Of a stretch of 61,047 bases of DNA, positions 27,944-36,305 are shown one piece after another. Numbering within the stretch: position 1 is the first letter of the stretch; each line of letters opens with the position of its first letter. A program made the position numbers and the translations under genes. A model generated the notes under the pieces. It searched no databases. It saw only the letters and a list, made by a program, of their open reading frames with translations, and was not told the DNA's origin. Origin of the DNA: CAYUJH01 sp964394585 (lineage in GTDB: Bacteria > Bacteroidota > Bacteroidia > Cytophagales > Flammeovirgaceae). Location: assembly GCA_964394585.1 (NCBI GenBank), contig CAYMYI010000008.1, forward strand, positions 1 to 61,047, given 5' to 3'.

Positions 27944-28278
27944 CTTTGCTCAACAACCGAAAACGAAGCTGTTCTAAGCATATCCATTTCGCCATGAGGT
28001 ACTAACCCCGTGGCGTTTTGGTTCAATAGGGTATCGTTCCTTGTGTTAGACCAACTTTTTCTATAGTATTCCTAAACAGTTCTTTCATCCATTCCGCCAA
28101 TTTTTCTGGATGGTTTAGTTAGACTAAATTTCTGAGTCTGTGTAAAAATTTAAACAGTTCACGGAAGCTTACAGTTGACTTATTTTTTTGCCAAATTCAT
28201 ACACGTAGTTTCGCTTGGTTTATAATTAAGCAGAAAAACTAAACGCTGAGGAGAACAATGTTGTTGATAAAAAAACGG
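27944..28278. other. Intergenic stretch with a short decayed coding remnant
   Basis: No intact gene. On the minus strand 28023-28119 reads LNHPEKLAEWMKELFRNT and continues to a stop, a protein-like fragment of 32 codons without a start. No hit family is recognised. A strong GAGGAG lies before an ATG at 28258, but the frame that follows looks like a shadow of the minus-strand gene. Confidence 0.35.
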
Positions 28279-28530
28279 TCAGTTTCTGGGGAAATAACCA
28301 AAACCTGTTTTATGAAAGAAAGTGGCTTCTTCAAAAGTCCACTGCGCGACACCAATCGATGGTTCTTCTTCGGGTTCGCGTTCATCCACTCGAATTTCCA
28401 TCAAAGAGACCAGTGCTTCTCCATCGCGATACGGCTTGGCAAGCCCTAACATGTATGCCATGGTTACCATCCAACTCCAATGTTTTAACTTCCGCAAGCG
28501 GCGGCTGATTATAGATTGCTTCTGGTGCAT
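28279..28530 (-). CDS. Small hypothetical protein, second of a two-gene pair
   Basis: 83 residues, not recognised. The codon choice from residue 20 (many GAA, purine-rich first positions) looks coding: MLGLAKPYRDGEALVSLM, VDEREPEEEPSIGVAQW. The N-terminus is strongly basic (RRLRKLKHW), so a later start such as the Met at residue 21 or 24 is possible. It starts 15 bases after the stop of the upstream small gene, suggesting co-transcription. An opposite-strand frame covers nearly the same bases, so certainty is limited. Confidence 0.45.
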   Translation of the reverse strand: MHQKQSIISRRLRKLKHWSWMVTMAYMLGLAKPYRDGEALVSLMEIRVDEREPEEEPSIGVAQWTFEEATFFHKTGFGYFPRN

Positions 28531-28545
28531 ATAGTAACGAGTCGG

Positions 28546-28848
28546 TTATCGTAAATAACGAGTTAGGGAATCTAACACTTTATGTAAATTTTCATAAAGC
28601 TGCCGGTGCGTATCGTTGAAATAGTTTGTGTAATACGATTGATGTTTATGAAAAAAAATAGGCTTCGAGTATGCTTCGTAAGGTGGCAGCCCCTCTTCTA
28701 TTAATTTGCGCTGTTCGGCTTCCCACGATTCAATACCATGTTCTTTTTCGAATGATCGAATTCTATCATGCATATAGCTCAAGAAATTGTTCAATGCGTT
28801 GGGACCGGTGAATTTGGGCATATCTGTGTTTAAATCTTCTTTTTTCAT
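28546..28848 (-). CDS. Small hypothetical protein
   Basis: 100 residues, not recognised. Largely helical and charged: LNNFLSYMHDRIRSFEKE, ESWEAEQRKLIEEGLPPY, then an aromatic stretch (FFHKHQSYYTNYFNDTHR) and a helical end. No signal peptide, membrane helix or catalytic motif. It probably forms a small operon with the 83-residue gene downstream. Small, isolated and in a low-density region, as toxin-antitoxin or defence pairs often are, but nothing in the sequence identifies it as one. Confidence 0.55.
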   Translation of the reverse strand: MKKEDLNTDMPKFTGPNALNNFLSYMHDRIRSFEKEHGIESWEAEQRKLIEEGLPPYEAYSKPIFFHKHQSYYTNYFNDTHRQLYENLHKVLDSLTRYLR

Positions 28849-28897
28849 CTACTCAAGTTATCTATAAAAAACGATAAGGGCTGTAAAATTGAGGCTT

Positions 28898-29162
28898 ATG
28901 GAGATATACAAACAAAGTAATAGATACTTCCCTTGCCAAGGTACTTTTGGGCGAGCAAATTTCGGTGTTGGTAAGCTATAAACCTGAGGAAAAACTTCTG
29001 CTCGTTTCGCCTTAGTCGAACGAATGGTTCGCCAAATTGCACCAAGTACACGAACGATTATTAAAGCTGAAAGATAGGCACGGGACACGCAGCTTGTCCA
29101 TCTGCGAAGTACTACTCGCCCACACCCTACCAATCATATCATTCAGGGAGAGAAATTATTGA
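28898..29162 (+). pseudogene. Decayed remnant of a small protein gene (frameshift plus in-frame stop)
   Basis: From the ATG at 28898 the reading MEIYK passes, after an inferred one-base shift near 28913, into a long protein-like frame: KVIDTSLAKVLLGEQISV, SYKPEEKLLLVSP, an in-frame TAG, then NEWFAKLHQVHERLLKLK and ICEVLLAHTLP to TGA at 29162. Amphipathic, charge-balanced sequence on both sides of the stop argues for a once-intact gene of about 87 residues. The family is not recognised. Confidence 0.4.
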
Positions 29163-29208
29163 TAGAAAAGATACATTTTGGAGAGTAAACCATCGTAGCC
29201 GTTTGCAG

Positions 29209-29240
29209 AAAGGGCAGCGTTTTCGCAAGCGCCGCCCTTT
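29209..29240 (-). terminator. Likely terminator of the sortilin-like gene
   Basis: AAAGGGC-A-GCG (29209-29219) pairs with CGC-C-GCCCTTT (29230-29240) around a nine- or ten-base loop. The hairpin is strong but the trailing T run is short. Confidence 0.5.
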
Positions 29241-29250
29241 ACTGTGTGTT

Positions 29251-32200
29251 CTAATCGCCACTTTCTGAACCTGTTTTACTAGGCTCCATAATGATGGCAG
29301 GAAGGTTTTTCTGCTTGTACAATTCGTTGAACTGTTTCACTTCGTTCTCCATAATAGATTGTAGCTGCTTTTTGTGTTTTGCCCACTCTGCTTGTAAATC
29401 GCTAAGGCGCTGTTGTGCCCCTTGCGTAGGGCGAGGGTCGTGCGTATCTACTCTGCTTTTCAGGTTAAGCAACTCTGCGTTTAGCTGGTTCGGGAAGTTG
29501 ATGACATCTTGAAAGGTTTTCTGCTTAGGCTGGATTAGATTTTCTTCCCAAGTTTTGATGGTTTCTTGAAGGCGTTTCCCCTGCTTTATCAAATCCGCCA
29601 TATTTTCGTGCAATTCGAGCAGTTCGGTATAGCGTTTCACTTGTTCACCAGCTTTTCGCATTTGGTTCACCGCCTCGTGAATTTCAAGCACGTTCTGCTC
29701 AATTGAAAGCAATATTTTCTGCTGTGCTTCATAATCGGCAGGTTTGGCAGAGAGTCGTGGGTCGGCAAGCAGTGTGAAGGCAACTTCTTGAGATTGCTCA
29801 CCTAAAGTAAGTATTGCCGTATAAGCTCCCGGAGGTACTACATGCCCTCGGTAATCTCCAAGCACAAACACTCCATCGACGGCGGGCACCGAGTTTCGGC
29901 GGAAATCCCAAGCGAAGCGGTTCACTCCTTTTTTAGCCGAGAGTACTTGTTTAGCAGGTGGTCCACCTGGGTACGATTTAAAGCCTTTTTGTTTTTGGTT
30001 ATCGTACGTGCGTACTACTTCGCCTTGCTCATTTCTAATTTCTAAAGTCAGGACGATGCTATCAGGCACTGCTTCGGCAAGGTAGTAATCGAAAACGACT
30101 CCATTCATTGGGTTTTGCCCCATGCCAGGAATGGGCTTGCTAGGGCTTGGCGCATCGAGGCGATACGTATCTTTTGGGGTAAAGAGTTTCATTATAGTGT
30201 TGGCAAGCACACCATCGCTTTGCTGAAGGACGCCGAGGTCGTCGAGAATCCAGAATCCTCTGCCTGAAGTAGCAGCAATCAAATCGTTTTGCCGAATGGT
30301 GAGGTCGTTAATGGGGCAATGGGGTAGGTTGAGCTGGAATTTCGTCCACTGTTTTCCTCCATTATACGAAATGTATAACCCGGTTTCAGTACCTGCATAT
30401 AGCAAATCTTTTGTTACACGATCTTCCCGCACCACCCGTACGTAGTCTTCTTCGGTAAATCCGTTAGTAATTTGCGTCCAAGTCGATCCGTTATCCGTTG
30501 TTTTATATACATACGGCGTGTAATCATTCATTTTATAACGCAAAAGCGTGATGTACACAGTATTGGGGTCAAAAGGAGAAACTTCAATGGAGTTGATGAT
30601 TCCTTCTTGAGCAGTGGGAGGTGTTACATTCCGCCAATTTTCGCCGCCATCTTCGGTAACGTGTACCAATCCGCAATCGCTCCCTGTCCATAGCACGCCG
30701 GCTTTATGTGGAGATTCTGCCATGTATGCGATAGTATTATAATTTTCGCCTCCAGCTCCTTCGTTGGTAATGGGAGCGCCACCCAGCCCTTGTTTTGTGG
30801 GATCGTTTCGGGTAAGATCGGGGCTAATTTCTTTCCAACTCATTCCGCCATTGGTACTTTGCAATACCTTTTGCCCTGCGTGGTACAAGGTTTTTTTATC
30901 ATGCTGAGAAAGGATAATGGGCGCATTCCAATTAAATCGATATTTCATTTCCTTAGGGATAGAACCTAAACCGATTACCGGATACGCCATGATGTCTTTC
31001 GTTTGTTGCGTAGTGTGGTCAAATACTGAAATATAGCCTTGGTAGCATCCACCATAGACCAACTGCGGGTCATCTTCATCGAAGGCAAGGAAAGCGCTTT
31101 CGCAGCCTGCCGTTGCGTACCAATCTTTCCAGCCGATGCCTCCACCGTTCGTACGGCTCGCAATAGCTACGGTAGAGTTATCTTGTTGCCCTCCATATAC
31201 ATAATAAGGGAAACGATTATCGGTAATTACCCGATAAAACTGTACGGTTGATTGGTTTTGTTGGGTTGACCAACTCTTACCTCCATTAAATGAAATATTA
31301 GCCCCCCCATCGTTTGCATTGATCATAATTTGGTCGTTTATGGGGTTAATCCACAAATCGTGATTATCGCCATGGGGCACCGAAACCTGTGAAAACGTTT
31401 TGCCGCCATCGATCGATTTAAGTACTGGTGCATTTAGTACATACACTACATTTTCGTCTTGGGGGTCGGCAAATACTTCCATGTAGTACCAAGAGCGTGC
31501 TTGGGTTACCCGATCGGCGCAAGTACGTATCCACGACGCACCTGCATCGTCGGAGCGATACACACCTCCTTCTTCGGCTTCAATATTTGCGAATACGCGG
31601 TTAGGGTTCGCCCTAGAAACGGACACCCCGATTTTGCCCATTAATTCAGGCAGTCCTTTGGTAAGTTTTTCCCATGTTTCTCCTCCGTCGGTCGATTTAT
31701 AGATACCCGAGCCTTTCCCTCCGCTCTTCACTTGCCAAGGGAAACGAGTATGCTCCCACATGGCGGCATATAAAATCCGAGGGTTGGTCATATCCATTGT
31801 CAACCCGGAAGCCCCGGTGTTTTCATCTACATACAATACTTTTTTCCAGGTTTTTCCACCATCGGTCGATTTGAACACACCTCTATCTTGGTTAGGGCCG
31901 TGTGCAGCTCCTTGTGCAGAAACAAACACCACTTCAGGATTCTGAGGGTGTACGATTACATCGGAAATGTGGCGTGTTTTTTCAAGCCCCACATGTTGCC
32001 AAGTTTTTCCGGCATCGGTCGATTTATAGACCCCGTCGCCATGGGAGGTCATCACGCCACGGATGGCGTGTTCGCCCATGCCTACATATACCACGTTAGG
32101 GTCAGACTCGGCGACGGCAATGGCACCTACCGAGCCCATCTTGAACTGACCATCGGAAATGTTATTCCAGGTGATTCCTGCATCTTCGGTTTTCCATACG

Positions 32201-32442
32201 CCTCCGCCGGTACTGCCAAAGTAATACGTTTGTGGATCTTGCACTACTCCGGCTACTGCCACGGAGCGCCCCCCACGGAAAGGCCCGATGTTCCGCCATT
32301 TGAGAGCTTTAAACAGTTCAGGATTTGGCGCTGCTTCAGTAGCTGAGGCCGTGTTTTTCTGTCGGTTGCGCTGCGCCCACAACTCTTGGGAAGATCCCCA
32401 TAAGAGCAATGAAGCAAGCAACCAAAAAGTCATACGTTTCAT
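29251..32442 (-). CDS. Secreted VPS10/sortilin-like beta-propeller protein (BNR/Asp-box repeats)
   Basis: 1063 residues with a signal peptide (cleavage near ELWAQRNR). Many Asp-box repeats of the form S-x-D-x-G-x-T-W are spread over residues 60-720 (YKSTDAGKTWQHV, FKSTDGGKTWKKV, YKSTDGGETWEKL, YRSDDAGASW, HVTEDGGENWRNV, YKTTDNGSTWTQI), forming one or two propellers. A beta domain (VVPPGAYTAILTLG) and a helical coiled C-terminus (about 930-1063) follow. Often annotated as glycosyl hydrolase, but no catalytic residues support that. Substrate-binding or peptidase-associated roles are possible. Its own terminator follows. Confidence 0.85.
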   Translation of the reverse strand: MKRMTFWLLASLLLWGSSQELWAQRNRQKNTASATEAAPNPELFKALKWRNIGPFRGGRSVAVAGVVQDPQTYYFGSTGGGVWKTEDAGITWNNISDGQFKMGSVGAIAVAESDPNVVYVGMGEHAIRGVMTSHGDGVYKSTDAGKTWQHVGLEKTRHISDVIVHPQNPEVVFVSAQGAAHGPNQDRGVFKSTDGGKTWKKVLYVDENTGASGLTMDMTNPRILYAAMWEHTRFPWQVKSGGKGSGIYKSTDGGETWEKLTKGLPELMGKIGVSVSRANPNRVFANIEAEEGGVYRSDDAGASWIRTCADRVTQARSWYYMEVFADPQDENVVYVLNAPVLKSIDGGKTFSQVSVPHGDNHDLWINPINDQIMINANDGGANISFNGGKSWSTQQNQSTVQFYRVITDNRFPYYVYGGQQDNSTVAIASRTNGGGIGWKDWYATAGCESAFLAFDEDDPQLVYGGCYQGYISVFDHTTQQTKDIMAYPVIGLGSIPKEMKYRFNWNAPIILSQHDKKTLYHAGQKVLQSTNGGMSWKEISPDLTRNDPTKQGLGGAPITNEGAGGENYNTIAYMAESPHKAGVLWTGSDCGLVHVTEDGGENWRNVTPPTAQEGIINSIEVSPFDPNTVYITLLRYKMNDYTPYVYKTTDNGSTWTQITNGFTEEDYVRVVREDRVTKDLLYAGTETGLYISYNGGKQWTKFQLNLPHCPINDLTIRQNDLIAATSGRGFWILDDLGVLQQSDGVLANTIMKLFTPKDTYRLDAPSPSKPIPGMGQNPMNGVVFDYYLAEAVPDSIVLTLEIRNEQGEVVRTYDNQKQKGFKSYPGGPPAKQVLSAKKGVNRFAWDFRRNSVPAVDGVFVLGDYRGHVVPPGAYTAILTLGEQSQEVAFTLLADPRLSAKPADYEAQQKILLSIEQNVLEIHEAVNQMRKAGEQVKRYTELLELHENMADLIKQGKRLQETIKTWEENLIQPKQKTFQDVINFPNQLNAELLNLKSRVDTHDPRPTQGAQQRLSDLQAEWAKHKKQLQSIMENEVKQFNELYKQKNLPAIIMEPSKTGSESGD

Positions 32443-32585
32443 GTTGTACTAAATTGTGGTTTGTATTCAGAATATCTTTCTATTTCTAAAAATACAGAAT
32501 TTGCATGGGAGACAGATAGGTTTTCGGCTTTGTTTTGAGGCATTGGCAATTCGAATTTTCCCAATATCATTTCGGAAGGTATCTG

Positions 32586-32593
32586 TATTTTTG
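32586..32593 (+). promoter_or_regulatory. Candidate -7 element for the DUF6909-like gene
   Basis: TATTTTTG, an exact TAnnTTTG match extended by C, lies 54 bases before the chosen start at 32647. Transcription would begin near 32600, which argues against the alternative ATG at 32599. Confidence 0.45.
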
Positions 32594-32646
32594 CCGACTT
32601 GTACGGTGCAAGTCTGGTTTCTTTCAAAACTTATTCTTTCCTTCCA

Positions 32647-34380
32647 ATGGCTGAAAATCATCAAATCTTAACACGTGCACAAGAATCGAGAGCAGCAATT
32701 GAACGCATTTATATTGAAATGCGGCATTTGTTTAACCGAGGCTTTTACAAACCTCTTGGTGCTTCGGGGAGTGAGTTAGCCGCTGCTATGCTCGATTTAC
32801 GCCCGGAAATTTATGGTTCGATGGACGACCCCGAAAAGGTTGAGCTCGATGGTCTAGTTTATGTGATGGATCGTTTGCCCAAAGGCATTGAAGAATGTCG
32901 TTTCGTAAAACTGACTTCAAAAGAAGGATATAGTTCTTCATTCGAAACGATTATCCCTGCAAAACGCCGCCGAAACTGCTATCGGATTGATGAGGAACAA
33001 ATGCTGATTGAGGTTACAAGGGGTAAAAGTGAAATCTACGACATTTTAACGCACCTTACGTTTATGTACATCGAAGCCGAGAAAATCAAAAGTCGCGGTT
33101 ACGACGAGAAAGGAGAAAAAACCCCTGAGTGGTATAAACTCGAAAAACTGATGGAACAAAACCTCGACGAGCTAGAAAATGAACAAGATACCGATACTTC
33201 CATTCGCGATGTGGCATTTACCTACCTGAGCACCATTTTAGGGCGTACTTTCGAAGAAACGAAGCATGCATACCACCGACTTAGGGAAAACCCCACACGC
33301 AACAATGGGCTGTTTCATACTGTGTATTGGCTTGGGAAAATAGCTCAAGAACGGATTTCTAATTCCAAAGTGCGGCAAATCAGCTTTACCCCCGCCCTGC
33401 GCGAACGCATTGGGAGGCATATTTATGGAGAACAGTGGGCTACTCGCATTAAATCGTTTTTACTAAAAAAGAACCTAATCGACCGACCTCTGCACATTGT
33501 CAGTGCAAATTTACATAGTGTGATGAATGCTTTGTACGCTTACCCTGCCCTTGTTGAAAAAGGGCAACACGAAACGCTCGAAGCACTTGCCTTACGCCTC
33601 AGCCAAGACGATGGTAAAGAACTACAAGCGCAAGTAAAAGAGTATGCCATGAGCCATGGCATGTACACCATCCACGATAACTCCGGGACGAACATCGGAG
33701 TGCAAATTTTTGATACAACGAAGCTCAACCTCGATAAGCTTTCCCCTGAACTAGAAGCACAACGTGAAGTAATTGAAGCGGAAAAACCTGTGATTTTCGT
33801 GATGGACTATGCTTTTGGCGAGCAGGCCTATGAAACTATGGATGAACTCCTCAAACCGTTAAAAGCAGAAGAAAAGGAGCATATGTTACAGGTAAGCTCT
33901 ATTTCTATTATGGGGAAAGCCGGTATTCTCAGTGGCGATAAAGGCGATTTGATGATTCCGACGGCACATGTATTTGAAGGAACTGCCGATAATTACCCGT
34001 TTGAAAATGCTTGTACAGTAGAAGAGTTTGAGGGCAACGGCCTGAAAGTCTTTAAAGGAACGATGATTTCTGTACTGGGTACTTCATTACAAAACCGAGA
34101 AGTATTGCGGTATTTTAAGGAGTCGTCGTGGCAGGCGATAGGGCTAGAAATGGAGGGTGCCCATTATCAAAAGGCAATTCAGGCGGCTTCGCATATTCGG
34201 CACAATATCCGAAAAGATATTACCCTGCGGTACGCCTACTATGCTTCAGATAACCCGCTAATTACCGGTGGTACGCTCGCCTCGGGGAGTTTGGGCATCA
34301 CCGGCGTTCGCCCTACCTACTTAATTACCAAACAATTTCTGAAAGGAATTTTACAAACAGCCCTAACGGGAAATAAATAA
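32647..34380 (+). CDS. DUF6909-like cytoplasmic protein with nucleosidase-like C-terminal domain
   Basis: 577 residues, no signal. The N-terminal part (about 1-330) is helical: ILTRAQESRAAIERIYIEMR, YKPLGASGSELAAAML, DVAFTYLSTILGRTFEETK. The C-terminal third resembles purine-nucleoside phosphorylase/MTA nucleosidase folds: VIFVMDYAFGEQAYE, FKGTMISVLGTSLQN, then IGLEMEGAHYQKAI and a YYASDNP motif matching the nucleoside-binding MEGA and catalytic SD segments of that superfamily. The family name is from memory of Bacteroidota proteins; the nucleosidase likeness is my reading. Start chosen at 32647. Confidence 0.72.
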   Translation: MAENHQILTRAQESRAAIERIYIEMRHLFNRGFYKPLGASGSELAAAMLDLRPEIYGSMDDPEKVELDGLVYVMDRLPKGIEECRFVKLTSKEGYSSSFETIIPAKRRRNCYRIDEEQMLIEVTRGKSEIYDILTHLTFMYIEAEKIKSRGYDEKGEKTPEWYKLEKLMEQNLDELENEQDTDTSIRDVAFTYLSTILGRTFEETKHAYHRLRENPTRNNGLFHTVYWLGKIAQERISNSKVRQISFTPALRERIGRHIYGEQWATRIKSFLLKKNLIDRPLHIVSANLHSVMNALYAYPALVEKGQHETLEALALRLSQDDGKELQAQVKEYAMSHGMYTIHDNSGTNIGVQIFDTTKLNLDKLSPELEAQREVIEAEKPVIFVMDYAFGEQAYETMDELLKPLKAEEKEHMLQVSSISIMGKAGILSGDKGDLMIPTAHVFEGTADNYPFENACTVEEFEGNGLKVFKGTMISVLGTSLQNREVLRYFKESSWQAIGLEMEGAHYQKAIQAASHIRHNIRKDITLRYAYYASDNPLITGGTLASGSLGITGVRPTYLITKQFLKGILQTALTGNK

Positions 34381-34395
34381 TCTGTTAAATACTGA

Positions 34396-34424
34396 AAAAG
34401 CTGGCGTATACGTCAGCTTTTCTC
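34396..34424. terminator. Bidirectional terminator
   Basis: AAAGCTGGCGT (34397-34407) and ACGTCAGCTTT (34410-34420) form an 11-bp stem with one G-T pair and a two-base apex. A and T tracts flank it on both sides, between two convergent genes. Confidence 0.75.
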
Positions 34425-34442
34425 TTGTAAATTGGTTAGATA

Positions 34443-36194
34443 TTACTGTATCACGAATTCAAATACCGACTCTTCACTTTTGTTCCCGAGTTCATCAACT
34501 GCCCAAACAGTAAGTTTTCGTTTTCCTTTCTTCGAAATTACTACGGGTGTGGTATAAAGCCTTTCGAGTGTTTTATCAATCTTGTAATAGATTTTATCGG
34601 TACCTACGAGTTTATCGGTTGCCGCTAAGTAGAATTGCGTTTCGCTCGTATACACATCTACCTCCATATTTTGTTTTTCGTAGCGCTGTGTGGCAATTCG
34701 CTGCATACTCGGATGGAAATATACTTCAGGCCCTTTTGTATCAAGTACTACAAAATCATCTTTGGTCATTTGGTTATACACCTGGTCAATCGCCGAATAT
34801 GTGAACTTATGAACCCCATTTACTCCGGTTACGGGGAAAGGATCTGCATAATCTTGCTGCGCAGCACCATCGAGTACGTAGGTCATTTTTTGAATGCCCG
34901 ATTCTGAGTCACTAGCCGTCAGCCTGATTTTACTTTCTCCGCTGATGAACATAGTATCGCGGGTGAAGAGTTTAGGACCAACTACGCTGTAAGAAACATT
35001 GGGTGCGGTAAGGTCAAGGTACATATTACCCAAGTTACGGTCGGTAGAAGCCCCTCCGCGGTTGCCTACCATATCGGTGGCATAAAAGCTCACAATCATA
35101 TTCCCTTGCGAGCGCTGGATTGGAAACGGATCGGTATATTCTTGGAATTCGCCCCCATTAATTTGATAATATACTTTATCAACCCCCGATTTGTTATCGT
35201 TAGCGACCAATTTAAGCTTGCTTCTACCCGAAATGTAATTACGCCCTCGGTTGTTAAACCGGTCGCCTTGGACAATCGATACAATGCGTGGAGGGGTCTT
35301 ATCCAAATAAAAATCATATGTTTTTTTTGTTTCTACATTCCCAACCTTGTCTTCTGCATAGTAGGTGAGCGTGTGGTTACCATCGGCGAGTGCATTTAAG
35401 TTAATAGGGCCGTAATATATTTTTTCAGGCTCACCATCAAATTGATAAAATGTGCGTTTTAAGCCAGATTCGGCATCGTTTCTATCGAGGCGAATGGTCG
35501 CTTTTGGAGAAAGTACATCCCCTTGGCGAGTTCCTTCTACCACATGGTTAGAAGTTGGTGGGTTTAAATCGAGCACAAATTTCTTTTCTTGAACTTTTTC
35601 CACATTTCCTACCTGATCGGCAGCGTAATACTGTACCGTGTACGTACCGCCTTGAGTAAGTTCAATAGGTTGCTTATAGGCAACAAATTGCGCCCCATTT
35701 ACTACTTGGTAAATTTGATCGACCCCGGAAAGACCATCTTCAGCAGAAAGCGTTACAGTAACTTTTTCGCCATAAAAAATGGTAGAGCCGTTGTTATAGC
35801 GATTTTTACCCTCGATGTCGGCAGTAGTAATCGGGGGCATACCATCGTTATATACTTCAAACTGTACTTCTAGTTCAGGTGAAACTGGCTTCCCTGTTTC
35901 AGGGTCGATAGCCCACTTATGCCTGATGTAGTTTATCCCTTCGGTATCAAAGTACATGGGGTTGGCATATTCTTTTGTGGAGGTGCTCTCAAGGCGCATC
36001 ATATCGCTGCCATCGGGCTTGGTGGATACAAACAGATAGACCGGAAGCGATTTATTCCAATAGATTTTACCATCTTTTACTAATACTTTTTTCTCGTGCA
36101 CGGGCGTTTCTTTCTTTTCCGGAGAAGGTTCATTGGTTTGAGCGAACGCCGCTGCACAGAATAAAAGAGGTATAGTAATGTAAACGAGTCTCAT
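34443..36194 (-). CDS. Secreted OmpL47-type beta-repeat protein
   Basis: 583 residues, signal peptide ending near CAAAFAQT. Five to six repeats of about 90 residues each contain a D-SGV/SGI-x-x-x-Y-x-(I/V/L)-(N/D)-G motif and a paired Y-(A/T)-D-x-x-GN segment: DGLSGVDQIYQVVNGA, DAESGLKRTFYQFDGE, NKSGVDKVYYQINGG, DSESGIQKMTYVLDG, and DKLVGTDKIYYKIDK. This is the OmpL47-type Ig-like repeat. Probably a periplasmic or surface structural protein. No T9SS tail is seen; the last repeat reaches the C-terminus. Confidence 0.85.
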   Translation of the reverse strand: MRLVYITIPLLFCAAAFAQTNEPSPEKKETPVHEKKVLVKDGKIYWNKSLPVYLFVSTKPDGSDMMRLESTSTKEYANPMYFDTEGINYIRHKWAIDPETGKPVSPELEVQFEVYNDGMPPITTADIEGKNRYNNGSTIFYGEKVTVTLSAEDGLSGVDQIYQVVNGAQFVAYKQPIELTQGGTYTVQYYAADQVGNVEKVQEKKFVLDLNPPTSNHVVEGTRQGDVLSPKATIRLDRNDAESGLKRTFYQFDGEPEKIYYGPINLNALADGNHTLTYYAEDKVGNVETKKTYDFYLDKTPPRIVSIVQGDRFNNRGRNYISGRSKLKLVANDNKSGVDKVYYQINGGEFQEYTDPFPIQRSQGNMIVSFYATDMVGNRGGASTDRNLGNMYLDLTAPNVSYSVVGPKLFTRDTMFISGESKIRLTASDSESGIQKMTYVLDGAAQQDYADPFPVTGVNGVHKFTYSAIDQVYNQMTKDDFVVLDTKGPEVYFHPSMQRIATQRYEKQNMEVDVYTSETQFYLAATDKLVGTDKIYYKIDKTLERLYTTPVVISKKGKRKLTVWAVDELGNKSEESVFEFVIQ

Positions 36195-36305
36195 TGGGTT
36201 AAACTTTTAAGTGTTATAAATCCTTTCTAAAATTAGGATATAGAGAAAGTAAAAGAAAGCAAAAGCGTGATTTCTGCCTACTACAAAATTCTAATAAAGT
36301 ATGTA

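Noticed and set aside
28258..28449. Plus-strand 63-codon frame preceded by GAGGAG
   Set aside because: The Shine-Dalgarno match is good, but the protein has low-complexity, non-coding-like content and lies antisense to a frame with better codon use. Kept only as a note.
28858..29133. Minus-strand 91-codon frame
   Set aside because: Composition looks like a shadow of the plus-strand pseudogene; no start context or family.
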